DNA of 64,000 nucleotides from SIAQ01 sp964484265 (lineage in GTDB: Bacteria; Planctomycetota; Planctomycetia; Gemmatales; Gemmataceae): positions 1-64,000 of the forward strand of contig CAZAFH010000020.1 of assembly GCA_964484265.1 (NCBI GenBank), in the 5' to 3' direction. Positions 17,183 to 25,028 of this stretch are shown here, in pieces (position 1 is the first letter of the stretch; the number at the start of each line of letters is the position of its first letter). The notes under the pieces were generated by a model. It had not been told where the DNA came from. It saw nothing but the letters and a program-made list of their open reading frames with translations, and did not search any database. The position numbers were made by a program, and so were the translations under genes.

Positions 17183-18205
17183 ATGCCAGCAATGAGATAT
17201 GCCCGTCGTTTGAGCCCGCGATTTCTGGATCATCTGGAAAACGGTCCGTTGCGGTTCCTGGTATCGAACGTATCGTCGTGGAATCCTGCCGACCCGTACG
17301 CCTTTGACCTTCAGATTCGCGAAGGAGATCGGCTCATGTACTATCACGGTACGACAGCCCTTCTTACCATTCGGCATGATCCTGGTGATGGGGTTCTCGA
17401 ATGCACGGCTTCGTCGACGTACACCCAGGCAGCAGGGTACGAGCACCTGATGAAACGTTGGCCGGCCACGGATCAGGACAGCCTCTGCACCCTGGTGCCG
17501 ACCTACTTGGTGTCCGCCGCCAGCCTGGCAAAAGACGGTTACTACCGGAACCGAGAGGAAGGCTACTGGCAAAATCGACTCTGCTTCGCGTTCAGCCAGA
17601 ACTGGTGCCCGGGAATGGACTGGCTCATCATCGACCGTGAAGCGGTCGTGGGCTTCGGGAGTGACTCGGAAAGGAGGTCCGTGCTCGACCCGATCCAGGT
17701 GAAATATCAGAAGGTGAAGGATGACCTGCAACGCAGCGATCCGAAAACATGGGGACAGCCAAATGCCAAGGGCCTCGGAATCGAGTGCGACCTTTTGGCT
17801 CTGGGTCCGAGCGGTGAATTGTACTGCATTGAACTGAAGCACGGGTCCAACGCCAGCGGTGTTTACTGGGGATGCCTCCAGGTGGCCGTCTACCGGGAGG
17901 TCTTTGCCACTGCATTGCCGCACATCACCGACGACATCAAAACCCTCGTCCGCCAAAAGGTAAGCCTTGGGCTCTTGCCTCGTCAGGCCTTGTCCCGGCT
18001 ACCGCAAGGGGAGTTCCGAAACGTGCTCCCCATATTGGCCATCGCTGACCCCAATGATCTCTCATCATGCTGGACTCTGCTGGGCGAAGTAATGAGGGGA
18101 TGTCCGGATGCACGAACCACAGTTGCGGAAATACGAAACTACGAGGATCCCGCACCGGTGATTCGCACGGAACACAGTGGAGCGGAATTCACTCGACATC
18201 CTTGA
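17183..18205 (+). CDS. PD-(D/E)XK-like protein
   Basis: 340 residues from the ATG at 17183 with AAAGGAGAG upstream. The N-terminal half (YARRLSPRFLDHLENGPLR onwards) is unassigned. The C-terminal half has GIECDLLALG then ELYCIELKHGSNASG, a D...ExK nuclease-like core typical of proteins that also act on cellular DNA or serve as binding domains. Its 3' end overlaps the convergent gene at 18189 by 17 bp. It stands alone on the plus strand. Confidence 0.65.
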   Translation: MPAMRYARRLSPRFLDHLENGPLRFLVSNVSSWNPADPYAFDLQIREGDRLMYYHGTTALLTIRHDPGDGVLECTASSTYTQAAGYEHLMKRWPATDQDSLCTLVPTYLVSAASLAKDGYYRNREEGYWQNRLCFAFSQNWCPGMDWLIIDREAVVGFGSDSERRSVLDPIQVKYQKVKDDLQRSDPKTWGQPNAKGLGIECDLLALGPSGELYCIELKHGSNASGVYWGCLQVAVYREVFATALPHITDDIKTLVRQKVSLGLLPRQALSRLPQGEFRNVLPILAIADPNDLSSCWTLLGEVMRGCPDARTTVAEIRNYEDPAPVIRTEHSGAEFTRHP

Positions 18206-18503
18206 ACTTCTCCGCCACGCTTTTGGCCAGATCATGTATTTCCTGACCCTTGGGTCGTCGGCTTTCGCCTTCGATGATGGCGATGAGTTGATCGGAGTAT
18301 TCAGCAATCAGCTTGGGCCAACACCGACCGACTCTTTCATACCTTTCCAGGATCAACCCCGCCGTTGCCGAGAAATCCCAAAAAAGAACTTCGCCTCCGA
18401 ACAGGTCATAGGGCGGATCGCACTTCTTCTCGACCCACCAATGCCTGAGCAAATGGAAGGTGACCGCCGATGTGTCCAGGACACCCCGAGTTAGACTCGC
18501 CAT
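18189..18503 (-). CDS. Uncharacterised 104-aa protein
   Basis: The start is supported by TAGGAGGG just upstream. The product is helical with a conserved-looking core, GLILERYERVGRCWPKLI, and a charged C-terminus (EIHDLAKSVAEKFKDVE). No family recognised. It overlaps the end of the convergent PD-(D/E)XK-like gene. Confidence 0.55.
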   Translation of the reverse strand: MASLTRGVLDTSAVTFHLLRHWWVEKKCDPPYDLFGGEVLFWDFSATAGLILERYERVGRCWPKLIAEYSDQLIAIIEGESRRPKGQEIHDLAKSVAEKFKDVE

Positions 18504-18586
18504 TATGCATCCCTCCTATCGTTGTCGTGACCGGCCTTGTTACCCGTGGCACGATCACGTCGCCGACTGTCAACATTCCTTAGGGG

Positions 18587-19447
18587 TCATGCTTTGTCCG
18601 ACCGTGGCACCCGGCGATAGCTGGAACTGATGCAATTGAAGACGCCCCCTTCCCGTGCCAGGCTCGTCGCGTCCAGGGAAACAACGGGCACCTTCGGCAT
18701 CAGGTTCCTGAGTCTTTCCAGCGAAACGTGATCGTGTTGACTTCCGAATGCCGGGACAATCACGACTTTTTCGGTGCGGAGGAAGTTCGCGTAACAGCCA
18801 ACGGCAGATGGGATACCGCCGGTTGACCTTCGTTCGTGGAAGTAGGGAACCGGTTCAGTTGCCAGACCCTGGCTACGAAGTGCTTTGACCAGCCTACCTC
18901 CGAAAGGTGGATCGACCTCGGCGTAGTCGTTCACCAACACAGTGTCTTCGTCGAGGAAGCGAACCATGCTGTCGGCGTGGCCGATCGGGTCGTATGGCTC
19001 CCTGGGGATGAGAATGAGACGTTCCACTCGGAGCAATTTCTTGATTTCATCTCGTAGGTCACTTCGGTTCAGCCCAGGGTTTTCCTTGTAGATCTTGTCC
19101 GTCAGGATCACCCTGGTACGCGACGCCACGATGTTGCCCCCATCCAGGATAATTTGCGACCGGCGGCAACGACCTATGTCTCCGAACGAGTTCACGATCC
19201 CGTTTCCCGTTCGTAATCGGGGTTCATCTCGAAGGTAATCGGGGTCATAACGGAATTTGACCAGGAACTTCTGACCAACCTGGACCGGGCTGTAGTCTCT
19301 CGTCCAAACGTCACGGACATTGGCGAGGAGTCGGACCTCGATGCCGTGGTTGATCAGAATTTGTTGGATTCGGGTGAATACGGACGGGTGACGGTCTTTG
19401 AGCTTGTCGGCCAGGAAGACGCAGTTGTGTTCCCAGTCGGGAATCAT
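18587..19447 (-). CDS. Agmatine deiminase / peptidylarginine deiminase-family protein
   Basis: 286 residues, shorter than typical agmatine deiminase (about 350). Guanidine-modifying fold residues are visible: WTRDYSP (Asp51), LDGGN (102-105), GHADSM (His157, Asp159) and GGVFNCIS with the nucleophile Cys272. The enzyme would hydrolyse a guanidino group of agmatine or of an arginine residue. The start ATG overlaps the stop of the WYL gene (ATGA), so this is the last gene of a coupled JAMM-WYL-deiminase set. The context favours a specialised rather than a housekeeping substrate. Confidence 0.85.
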   Translation of the reverse strand: MIPDWEHNCVFLADKLKDRHPSVFTRIQQILINHGIEVRLLANVRDVWTRDYSPVQVGQKFLVKFRYDPDYLRDEPRLRTGNGIVNSFGDIGRCRRSQIILDGGNIVASRTRVILTDKIYKENPGLNRSDLRDEIKKLLRVERLILIPREPYDPIGHADSMVRFLDEDTVLVNDYAEVDPPFGGRLVKALRSQGLATEPVPYFHERRSTGGIPSAVGCYANFLRTEKVVIVPAFGSQHDHVSLERLRNLMPKVPVVSLDATSLAREGGVFNCISSSYRRVPRSDKA

Positions 19448-20496
19448 GTTTGATAGGCCTCGATGGATTGATGCAGTTGAGCCAGGACCAGGTCTCGAAG
19501 CTCGGACGGCTGAATCACTGTGGCTCGGCTACCCCAACCAAGAACCCAACGGACGATTTCATTCAGACCATCCACCTTGAATGTCAGCGTGACGGACCCA
19601 TCCATGTTCTTCTTGACCTTCTGTGTGTGGTGCAAAATGCCTTCGATCACGGCGCCGGCGGCTTCCCTGGAGAACAGAATCTCCACGTCATACGACCGAT
19701 CACCGCGATAGACAGCCCATGCGTTGCCGAAATAATCCTTGAGGTCGAAGTTGTCGGGTATCTGGGCATTGGCATCGAGCATCCGCAAGGTCCTGAAACG
19801 GGCGACTCGATACGTCCTTGGTGCCTCTTCACCGTCCGGTCGAGCGACCAGATACCATGCGGCCTTGATCAGACACAGCCGATACGGATGCAGATGGAGC
19901 TTGACCTCATCGGGTTCATGGGGACTGCGATAGGTGCCGGTCAACTGCTTGCGTTTCACCAACGCCCACTGGATGGTCTTGATAATGTCCCGGTGCCGAG
20001 AGTGGTCCGCCAGTTTCAGATCGAGAACAGAAACAAGTTCCCCGGCATCCGCCAGAACCTGAGCAATATCCACCTTGGCCGAACTAGCCAGTTTCTGGGT
20101 CACCGGCCTTGCACCAGAATTGATGTCCAGGCCCGGTCCGGCGGAAATGGCGGCAGCCGTTCCTTGTCCCAGGGCTTCGTCTTCGGTGATGTTGAGCGAT
20201 GGGAACCGAAAGTCCTGCCGGACCCGATAACACCGGTCTTCTGATTCAAACTGGACCGGGATGCCAGCAAGCTCCAAAACCTGCATGTCCCGGTACACCG
20301 TCCGCTCCGAACACTCCTGCTCGGCGGCAATGTCCCGGGCATTCCAGCGACCCCTGCTGAGCAAGAGTTGCAGCGTCCTCATTACCCTGGCCAGTCGATC
20401 TGCCTGACGAAGGCGACGGTCTCCTTCCGGCCTGGATGTTTTTGCTTCCGAGGGTAAAGGCTTGCTTGGTTTGTTCTTCTTCTGGGGCGTCGTCAT
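19444..20496 (-). CDS. HTH/WYL-domain transcriptional regulator
   Basis: 350 residues. A Lys-rich N-terminal tail is followed by an HTH (ARDIAAEQECSERTVYRDMQ, about residues 53-72), a spacer, a WYL domain (LHPYRLCLIKAAWYLVARPD) and a C-terminal WCX-like domain (AAGAVIEGILHHTQ). WYL domains sense nucleic acids or small ligands and commonly control defence loci. Both ends overlap neighbours by ATGA junctions. A short paralog without WYL is encoded at 12140-12547. Confidence 0.9.
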   Translation of the reverse strand: MTTPQKKNKPSKPLPSEAKTSRPEGDRRLRQADRLARVMRTLQLLLSRGRWNARDIAAEQECSERTVYRDMQVLELAGIPVQFESEDRCYRVRQDFRFPSLNITEDEALGQGTAAAISAGPGLDINSGARPVTQKLASSAKVDIAQVLADAGELVSVLDLKLADHSRHRDIIKTIQWALVKRKQLTGTYRSPHEPDEVKLHLHPYRLCLIKAAWYLVARPDGEEAPRTYRVARFRTLRMLDANAQIPDNFDLKDYFGNAWAVYRGDRSYDVEILFSREAAGAVIEGILHHTQKVKKNMDGSVTLTFKVDGLNEIVRWVLGWGSRATVIQPSELRDLVLAQLHQSIEAYQT

Positions 20497-21182
20497 TGAG
20501 ATTGCACTCCCGGTTCACGAGCAAACAGACGAACCTTGATCTTGAACTTGTTTCGAAGAATCCCGGGCCATTGAGCGTCCATCTCGTCAATCGTATCAGG
20601 CCACAGCCACCCCAGGTGCTTCATGACCGTCTGCACGTACATCGCCTGCCACGACGTAAAGTCTTTCTTCATCCAGTGCGTGACGACACGAAAATGGTTC
20701 GCCTCCATCCATTCTTCAAGTTTCCGCACGGTTCCCAGTGTGGCTTTTGTCTTGTCCCAGACCCAGATCTTCGTAGCCCCAACAGTGGCCGACCGGAGAT
20801 GCCGATAAAGGAGAAACGAGTGGATGTCCTTGAGCGACGGCACGTCGGCCAGATGCGGATTTTTCGTTGGGTGGCTGTGGAACGTACATGGCTTTGCCAT
20901 CCACATGCCGGCACAGGACGCATCACCCTTGTGGAAGCGGATCCGCGACCTGGTCAAGTAGCCGATGTACTCGAAGTCACGAGCCGACGGGAGCAGACGA
21001 TAATTGTCGGCTTCACTGGCACCAGGCTTGATGCGGATTTCCTTCCACTCCGGGACGACATCCAGCTGATCGTCCATCCCTTGATTGAAGGCGTACAGCC
21101 GATCATACGCGGCTTCATCCATCGGACACTTCGGCATGTGGGCAATTTCGACCGTCACGATAACAACCTCCCGTTCCACCAT
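20493..21182 (-). CDS. JAMM/MPN (JAB) metalloprotease-like protein
   Basis: 229 residues from the ATG at 21182. A JAMM-type signature CTFHSHPTKNPH then VPSLKD gives His102, His104, Ser116 and Asp119, with Glu71 as a possible upstream acid. The His-Ser spacing is longer than the usual seven residues, so activity needs checking. JAMM enzymes cleave isopeptide bonds to ubiquitin-like proteins. No ubiquitin-like, E1 or E2 gene was recognised nearby. The gene is coupled to the WYL regulator downstream (ATGA). Confidence 0.65.
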   Translation of the reverse strand: MVEREVVIVTVEIAHMPKCPMDEAAYDRLYAFNQGMDDQLDVVPEWKEIRIKPGASEADNYRLLPSARDFEYIGYLTRSRIRFHKGDASCAGMWMAKPCTFHSHPTKNPHLADVPSLKDIHSFLLYRHLRSATVGATKIWVWDKTKATLGTVRKLEEWMEANHFRVVTHWMKKDFTSWQAMYVQTVMKHLGWLWPDTIDEMDAQWPGILRNKFKIKVRLFAREPGVQSQ

Positions 21183-21231
21183 TTTCACCGGGAACAAGGG
21201 AGATTGTACTTCATGACCTGGCAGCAGTGGG

Positions 21232-21444
21232 TCAGCGTCCGAACACGGAGCTTTCCTCGTCAACGGATCGACGGGCTTGCTGCTTCCTGAACCATCGCTG
21301 GGTACGCAGTCCACAACGATGAGCAAAGGAACTGACGGAATCCTCCGACCGGCCCATTGCCTCGGCGAGCGGGATGGGCCCCTCCTTGGTATACCGGTCG
21401 TGGAGCATCTGTACCTCCTGGGCTGTCCAGCTTCGTCGTCTCAT
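21232..21444 (-). CDS. Small Myb/SANT-like HTH protein
   Basis: 70 residues starting MRRRSWTAQEVQMLHDRY, the pattern of a Myb/SANT-like or GcrA-type helical DNA-binding domain, with SEDSVSSFAHRCGL as the recognition helix region. GGAGATC precedes the ATG. It is the first gene before the JAMM-WYL-deiminase set and may regulate it. A near-palindrome (GTGAAATTTTCAC, 21497-21509) lies just upstream. Confidence 0.55.
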   Translation of the reverse strand: MRRRSWTAQEVQMLHDRYTKEGPIPLAEAMGRSEDSVSSFAHRCGLRTQRWFRKQQARRSVDEESSVFGR

Positions 21445-21496
21445 GGAATGATCTCCGGAAATGACGGTTGCGTCGTCCTCCCGGAGAAACCTGAAA

Positions 21497-21509
21497 GTGA
21501 AATTTTCAC
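21497..21509. promoter_or_regulatory. Operator candidate GTGAAATTTTCAC
   Basis: An interrupted palindrome (GTGAAA-T-TTTCAC) in the gap between the genes at 21232-21444 and 21559-21804, upstream of the Myb-like gene. A related CGAAATTTCA follows at once. Regulator binding is inferred from symmetry and position only. Confidence 0.3.
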
Positions 21510-21558
21510 GTCCGAAATTTCATCCCGGACTCGCTCCGAAAATCCTCCCAGATAAACT

Positions 21559-21804
21559 TCATTCACTCCGGGACTTCTGGTTCTCGAAGATCCAGGTGTG
21601 GGCCTCATTGAGCACCTTGCCGAGGAGCAACAGGTCGTCCCGACCAAAGGAGTCGGTGGACTTCCAGTTGTCGCCATCCTTGTAGATGCGGGCAACGGTG
21701 ACGTTGTAGCGGACCCCATTGTCAGTCTTGTTTTCCCAGATGGCTGCCTTGATGGCACCGAGACGGACTTCATGGACGGGCTGAACAGGTTGCTGCTTCG
21801 GCAT
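21559..21804 (-). CDS. Small conserved-looking protein (81 aa)
   Basis: The start at 21804 is set by AAGGAGAG upstream. The sequence has HEVRLGAIKAAIWENKT then YNVTVARIYKDGDNWKST and ends LLLLGKVLNEAHTWIFENQ. It resembles small proteins recalled from many planctomycete genomes, sometimes near replication or ssDNA-binding genes; the function is unknown. It overlaps the end of the PD-(D/E)XK-like gene at 21770 by 35 bp. Confidence 0.65.
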   Translation of the reverse strand: MPKQQPVQPVHEVRLGAIKAAIWENKTDNGVRYNVTVARIYKDGDNWKSTDSFGRDDLLLLGKVLNEAHTWIFENQKSRSE

Positions 21805-22657
21805 GAGACTCTCCTTGGTTTGGGTGTGGTTCAACAACCTTGCTACCCGCCGAAGGTGCCTGGGCCGGGTCGAACAGGGAACCATGGGAGTTGATCGGAT
21901 TCCAACGCGGTCGATTGTTCAGTTTGAATTCCAGGTATGCCGTGAGTTGATCGACCATTTCTCGTTCGGCTCGGCTGAACCATCGCTTCTGGTTCTTGAG
22001 GATGTGAACAACGTCGAGATAACCCAGTTCCCCGATGAACGGCAACCTTGGCAATCTCGGAATCAGGTCACTGTGAGGAATGGCTGAGCGGAGCTTCACT
22101 GGGTCCCGATACTTGGTCACGAGCGGCTGGCCCTTCTCGGGGCTGATGACCAGGAGAAGAAAGTCCCGCTGCCTCCCCTCGAACAATCTAGGGAATAAAA
22201 AGTAACCACATTCCAGCAACCCGACCCGGGCGTTGCGAGAAAGTTGATCGGACGGAAACCCATGTTGACCCTGGTTGCGGGATGTGGTGGGCGACAGATC
22301 GCTTCCATATTTCATCTCGATGAAGACCATGGTCGGCGGGTTCTCAAAGCTGATGGTAACATCGACCTGGGTGCTTCCTTCCTCCCAGGGGAGAAGTTCG
22401 CGGGGATAACACGGCTTGTTCACCCACGGTTCGATGCGAAGGTTCCGAAACACCTGACGATGATAGGCCTGGACGCCCAGAGCCTCGTTCAACAGGTCAG
22501 GAAGCCACCAGCGGGGATTCAGGACTTTCAGCACCTGAAAGAGGTTGCCGGTGACAACATCCTCACTGGTGGGACGCACGATCAACGGACAACGGAGTTT
22601 TCCTTCCCGTGCCGGTTGACAGAGACAACCACCCTTGCGATGGGTTTCGACCATCAT
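21770..22657 (-). CDS. PD-(D/E)XK nuclease-like protein
   Basis: 295 residues. The segment TQVDVTISFENPPTMVFIEM then KYGSD gives an Asp and an ExK-like pair (IEMK) of a restriction-endonuclease core. The N-terminus has Cys residues (GCLCQP, LRCPL). Its ATG ATG start overlaps the stop of the RecB-like nuclease gene at 22654, so the two are co-translated. Role in repair or restriction not determined. Confidence 0.65.
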   Translation of the reverse strand: MMVETHRKGGCLCQPAREGKLRCPLIVRPTSEDVVTGNLFQVLKVLNPRWWLPDLLNEALGVQAYHRQVFRNLRIEPWVNKPCYPRELLPWEEGSTQVDVTISFENPPTMVFIEMKYGSDLSPTTSRNQGQHGFPSDQLSRNARVGLLECGYFLFPRLFEGRQRDFLLLVISPEKGQPLVTKYRDPVKLRSAIPHSDLIPRLPRLPFIGELGYLDVVHILKNQKRWFSRAEREMVDQLTAYLEFKLNNRPRWNPINSHGSLFDPAQAPSAGSKVVEPHPNQGESHAEAATCSARP

Positions 22658-23487
22658 ACAGTGGCCTCAGTGGAAATGACTTCAAGTGGGGTTCTCTCCG
22701 GGTTGAGGATTTGGCCCCATTCCCGGCATGGTTGACGATAGGGACAGGTGGAACAGTTGAGCGGGGTCTCAACGGGATAGAAGACGTTGGCCTGAATGGC
22801 TCGTTCGATATTCTCCACGATATCGCCCAGACGGGCCAGATCGTCCTCGTTGCGGACGGTGGTAAGCCGTTGAATCTTCGGTGTCTTGGTCTTCACCAGG
22901 ACGGTGTATTCGACAGCTGGTGGGATCCCCAGGGTTTCCTGGACGGCGTTGACGTAGCACGTCGGCTGCAACGATGTCTCGGCTTCCATCTCCGAGTAAG
23001 CCCGGCCACTGGTCTTGAACTCCCGGACCGTCAACTCCTCGTTTCCCTCCGTGATCAGATCGGCCACTGCAACCAGCGGCGTCTCCAGGTATTCTCCCTG
23101 ACTGTTGTGCAGCGGAGCAATGATCTCCTGTTCGATGGCGACGATGTTCTCTGGTGGCGGCTCCTTGAGATAAAGCTCAACGAGCGAGATGCCCTGAGCC
23201 AGCAAGTCAGCCTGATTTTCACCGTCCCGATAGCTGATCCGGGTTTCATTTTCCCGCTTGTTCCAGGTTTCCGAAATGATCTTGTGAAGCTTTGGGATGT
23301 CGGTTGGTTCATCTTGCTGGACAGTGCGGTGATACTCGGCGAGAGCCGCATGAACCGATGAGCCCAATACCAGACTGCTGCCGACCATCATCTGTGGCAG
23401 TCGCTGGACACGCTGGAAGTAGAAGCGAAGGGGACAGGAGAGATACTGGCTGATGGAAGAATAACTCCAGTGGGGTCGATGATGCAT
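22654..23487 (-). CDS. RecB/Cas4-like PD-(D/E)XK nuclease
   Basis: 277 residues from the ATG at 23487 with GGGAGAG upstream. WSYSSISQYLSCPLRFYF at the N-terminus, then AVADLI with TVREFKTSG (D...ExK) and a C-terminal LNCSTCPYRQPC give the layout of PDDEXK_1/Cas4/AddB-type nucleases with an iron-sulfur cluster of one N-terminal and three C-terminal Cys. It would process DNA ends. The gene is coupled to another PD-(D/E)XK-like gene and lies near the DUF6094/helicase pair. Confidence 0.85.
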   Translation of the reverse strand: MHHRPHWSYSSISQYLSCPLRFYFQRVQRLPQMMVGSSLVLGSSVHAALAEYHRTVQQDEPTDIPKLHKIISETWNKRENETRISYRDGENQADLLAQGISLVELYLKEPPPENIVAIEQEIIAPLHNSQGEYLETPLVAVADLITEGNEELTVREFKTSGRAYSEMEAETSLQPTCYVNAVQETLGIPPAVEYTVLVKTKTPKIQRLTTVRNEDDLARLGDIVENIERAIQANVFYPVETPLNCSTCPYRQPCREWGQILNPERTPLEVISTEATV

Positions 23488-23519
23488 GGTTGACTCTCCC
23501 GTGACGGGCCACGTCCACT

Positions 23520-23744
23520 TTACCCCCGAAGTCGTCGGCGAGCGATCAGACGAGCTAGTTTGCAAGCGTAAATGGCGACCTGCCGGTTCCAGGTACGATC
23601 CGTGACTTTCCCATGATTGATGTCCGGGGGTGGTTCACCCATTTCCATCCATTCGAGCAAATCCTCGGCTTGTTCCCGGACCACTCTCCAGTGGCCGGAT
23701 TCGAGGGCGTCCAGCATCAAGAGCCAGGCGGCCTGTGCATCCAT
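23520..23744 (-). CDS. Small uncharacterised protein (74 aa)
   Basis: Starts MDAQAAWLLMLDALESGHW with GGGGAGATC upstream, then a helical segment with a basic C-terminal end (ACKLARLIARRRLRG). No family recognised. It lies between the RecB-like nuclease gene and the 187-aa gene in the same direction. Confidence 0.5.
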   Translation of the reverse strand: MDAQAAWLLMLDALESGHWRVVREQAEDLLEWMEMGEPPPDINHGKVTDRTWNRQVAIYACKLARLIARRRLRG

Positions 23745-23764
23745 GATGATCTCCCCGGAAACGA

Positions 23765-24328
23765 TCAGCGTCCCTGCCGACCATTTCCGTTCCCGTTGGT
23801 CCCATTGGTGGCCTTTGTGAAGGTGTCCAAGACCAGGCCGGCTTCCTTCTTGGTCAGTTCGTACACACCACAGCGGCGGCCGATGATCTCACCGACGCGG
23901 CTTTCGAGTTGGGGCGTGGATAACTTGAACCGCTTGCCCATGGTGAGCAGGAACTGAACTTGCTTGTTGGTGGCCATTTCTTCGTTGCCGTTCTGTGCGG
24001 GCTTGGGGCCATTGGCCTGGGGCGGTGTCGAACGAGAAGCGGAACTGGCGTTGGAACGGCTGGTTTGACCGTTGCCGTTGCCATTATTCGTGGGATTGGC
24101 TGCCGGTCGTTCTTCATCCCGGCGTCCAATAGAATCCTCACTCTGGTCCCGGTCAATTTCCACGTTGAGGGCTTCCTGGGCCAGACTGAAGAGTTCCTTG
24201 ATCTTCTCAGCGATGACTTCGGGCTCATCCACGGAGACGGGGATTTCCCCATCCAGATTCACGGAATAGCCGGTGGAATTGTAATCCCGAGAAATCTTCC
24301 GGCTCAAACCGACATTGGCTCGTAGCAT
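23765..24328 (-). CDS. Possible ssDNA/recombination accessory protein (187 aa)
   Basis: The ATG at 24328 is preceded by AAGGTG. An N-terminal domain (VGLSRKISRDYNSTGYSVNL then EIPVSVDEPEVIAEKIKEL) and a C-terminal module (ATNKQVQFLLTMGKRFKL then ELTKKEAGLVLDTF) are joined by a low-complexity Asn/Gly/Ser/Pro linker. The C-terminal TxKQxxFL...LTKxEA pattern is seen in phage recombination and replication proteins. The function is inferred from that and from the adjacent nucleases. The tail is Asn/Gly repetitive. Confidence 0.55.
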   Translation of the reverse strand: MLRANVGLSRKISRDYNSTGYSVNLDGEIPVSVDEPEVIAEKIKELFSLAQEALNVEIDRDQSEDSIGRRDEERPAANPTNNGNGNGQTSRSNASSASRSTPPQANGPKPAQNGNEEMATNKQVQFLLTMGKRFKLSTPQLESRVGEIIGRRCGVYELTKKEAGLVLDTFTKATNGTNGNGNGRQGR

Positions 24329-24527
24329 GGTTAACACCTTGGAATGAAAGGGGTGGTTCTTCGTCGATCCTGTTTACCCGCAGAAGCCGGAGAAACACGC
24401 CGATTTCGGTGTATTGCGGGCCACAATGTTCTGCCGTGGGACAGTCCTTCAACGAGTGCTTTCGCTAGAATGACTGGAGTCTCTTGCGAGCACGACATGC
24501 CAAATAGAAACATTCTGGGAGGGACTT

Positions 24528-24917
24528 ATGCCGGACCTTATGCCTTCAGACATCAAGGATGACGTCCTGAAAGTCCTCAAAGATGCCGAAAAGCGGCACG
24601 GAAAGTACCAGGTTTTTCTGACCTCCTATCAGATCCTGGATCTTCTGCCGGATCAGATCAAGAAGCGGTTGATAAACGAACGTGGTCTCGGTGGAGAAGG
24701 GAGCGGCAAAAAAACGGGACAGGTTGTTGCTGCACCGAGCATTGTGATGAGAGCTGCTCTGATGCTTCGTCCGACGGTGGAAGTCGCCTACCTTGAAACC
24801 ACCACGATCGGGTTGTTTGTTGATGAAAAAGAGGTAACTCCTAGCTCAACACGTTGCGGCCTCTTTCGGATCAAGCCACCAGCCGCTCACGTGGTGCCTG
24901 AGACGGATGAGGAATGA
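24528..24917 (+). CDS. Uncharacterised 129-aa protein
   Basis: A lone plus-strand gene with GGGAGGG before the ATG. The N-terminal 45 residues (DIKDDVLKVLKDAEKRHGKY and YQILDLLPDQIKKRL) look like a small helical or winged-helix domain; the rest is beta-rich. No family recognised. It sits divergent to the nuclease block and is followed by a 111-bp gap. Confidence 0.5.
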   Translation: MPDLMPSDIKDDVLKVLKDAEKRHGKYQVFLTSYQILDLLPDQIKKRLINERGLGGEGSGKKTGQVVAAPSIVMRAALMLRPTVEVAYLETTTIGLFVDEKEVTPSSTRCGLFRIKPPAAHVVPETDEE

Positions 24918-25028
24918 ACACAAACAAGACAAGAAAAACCGCCATTGAAGAACTCCCTTCGACCTAGGTAAACGGCAATCTTGCTACATCCTCTGGTGGA
25001 AGGTTTGCCTCCGGTTCGCTGGAGGAGT

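Noticed and set aside
17045..17956. Minus-strand 303-aa open frame
   Set aside because: Shadow of the PD-(D/E)XK-like gene at 17183-18205, which has a good RBS and motif set.
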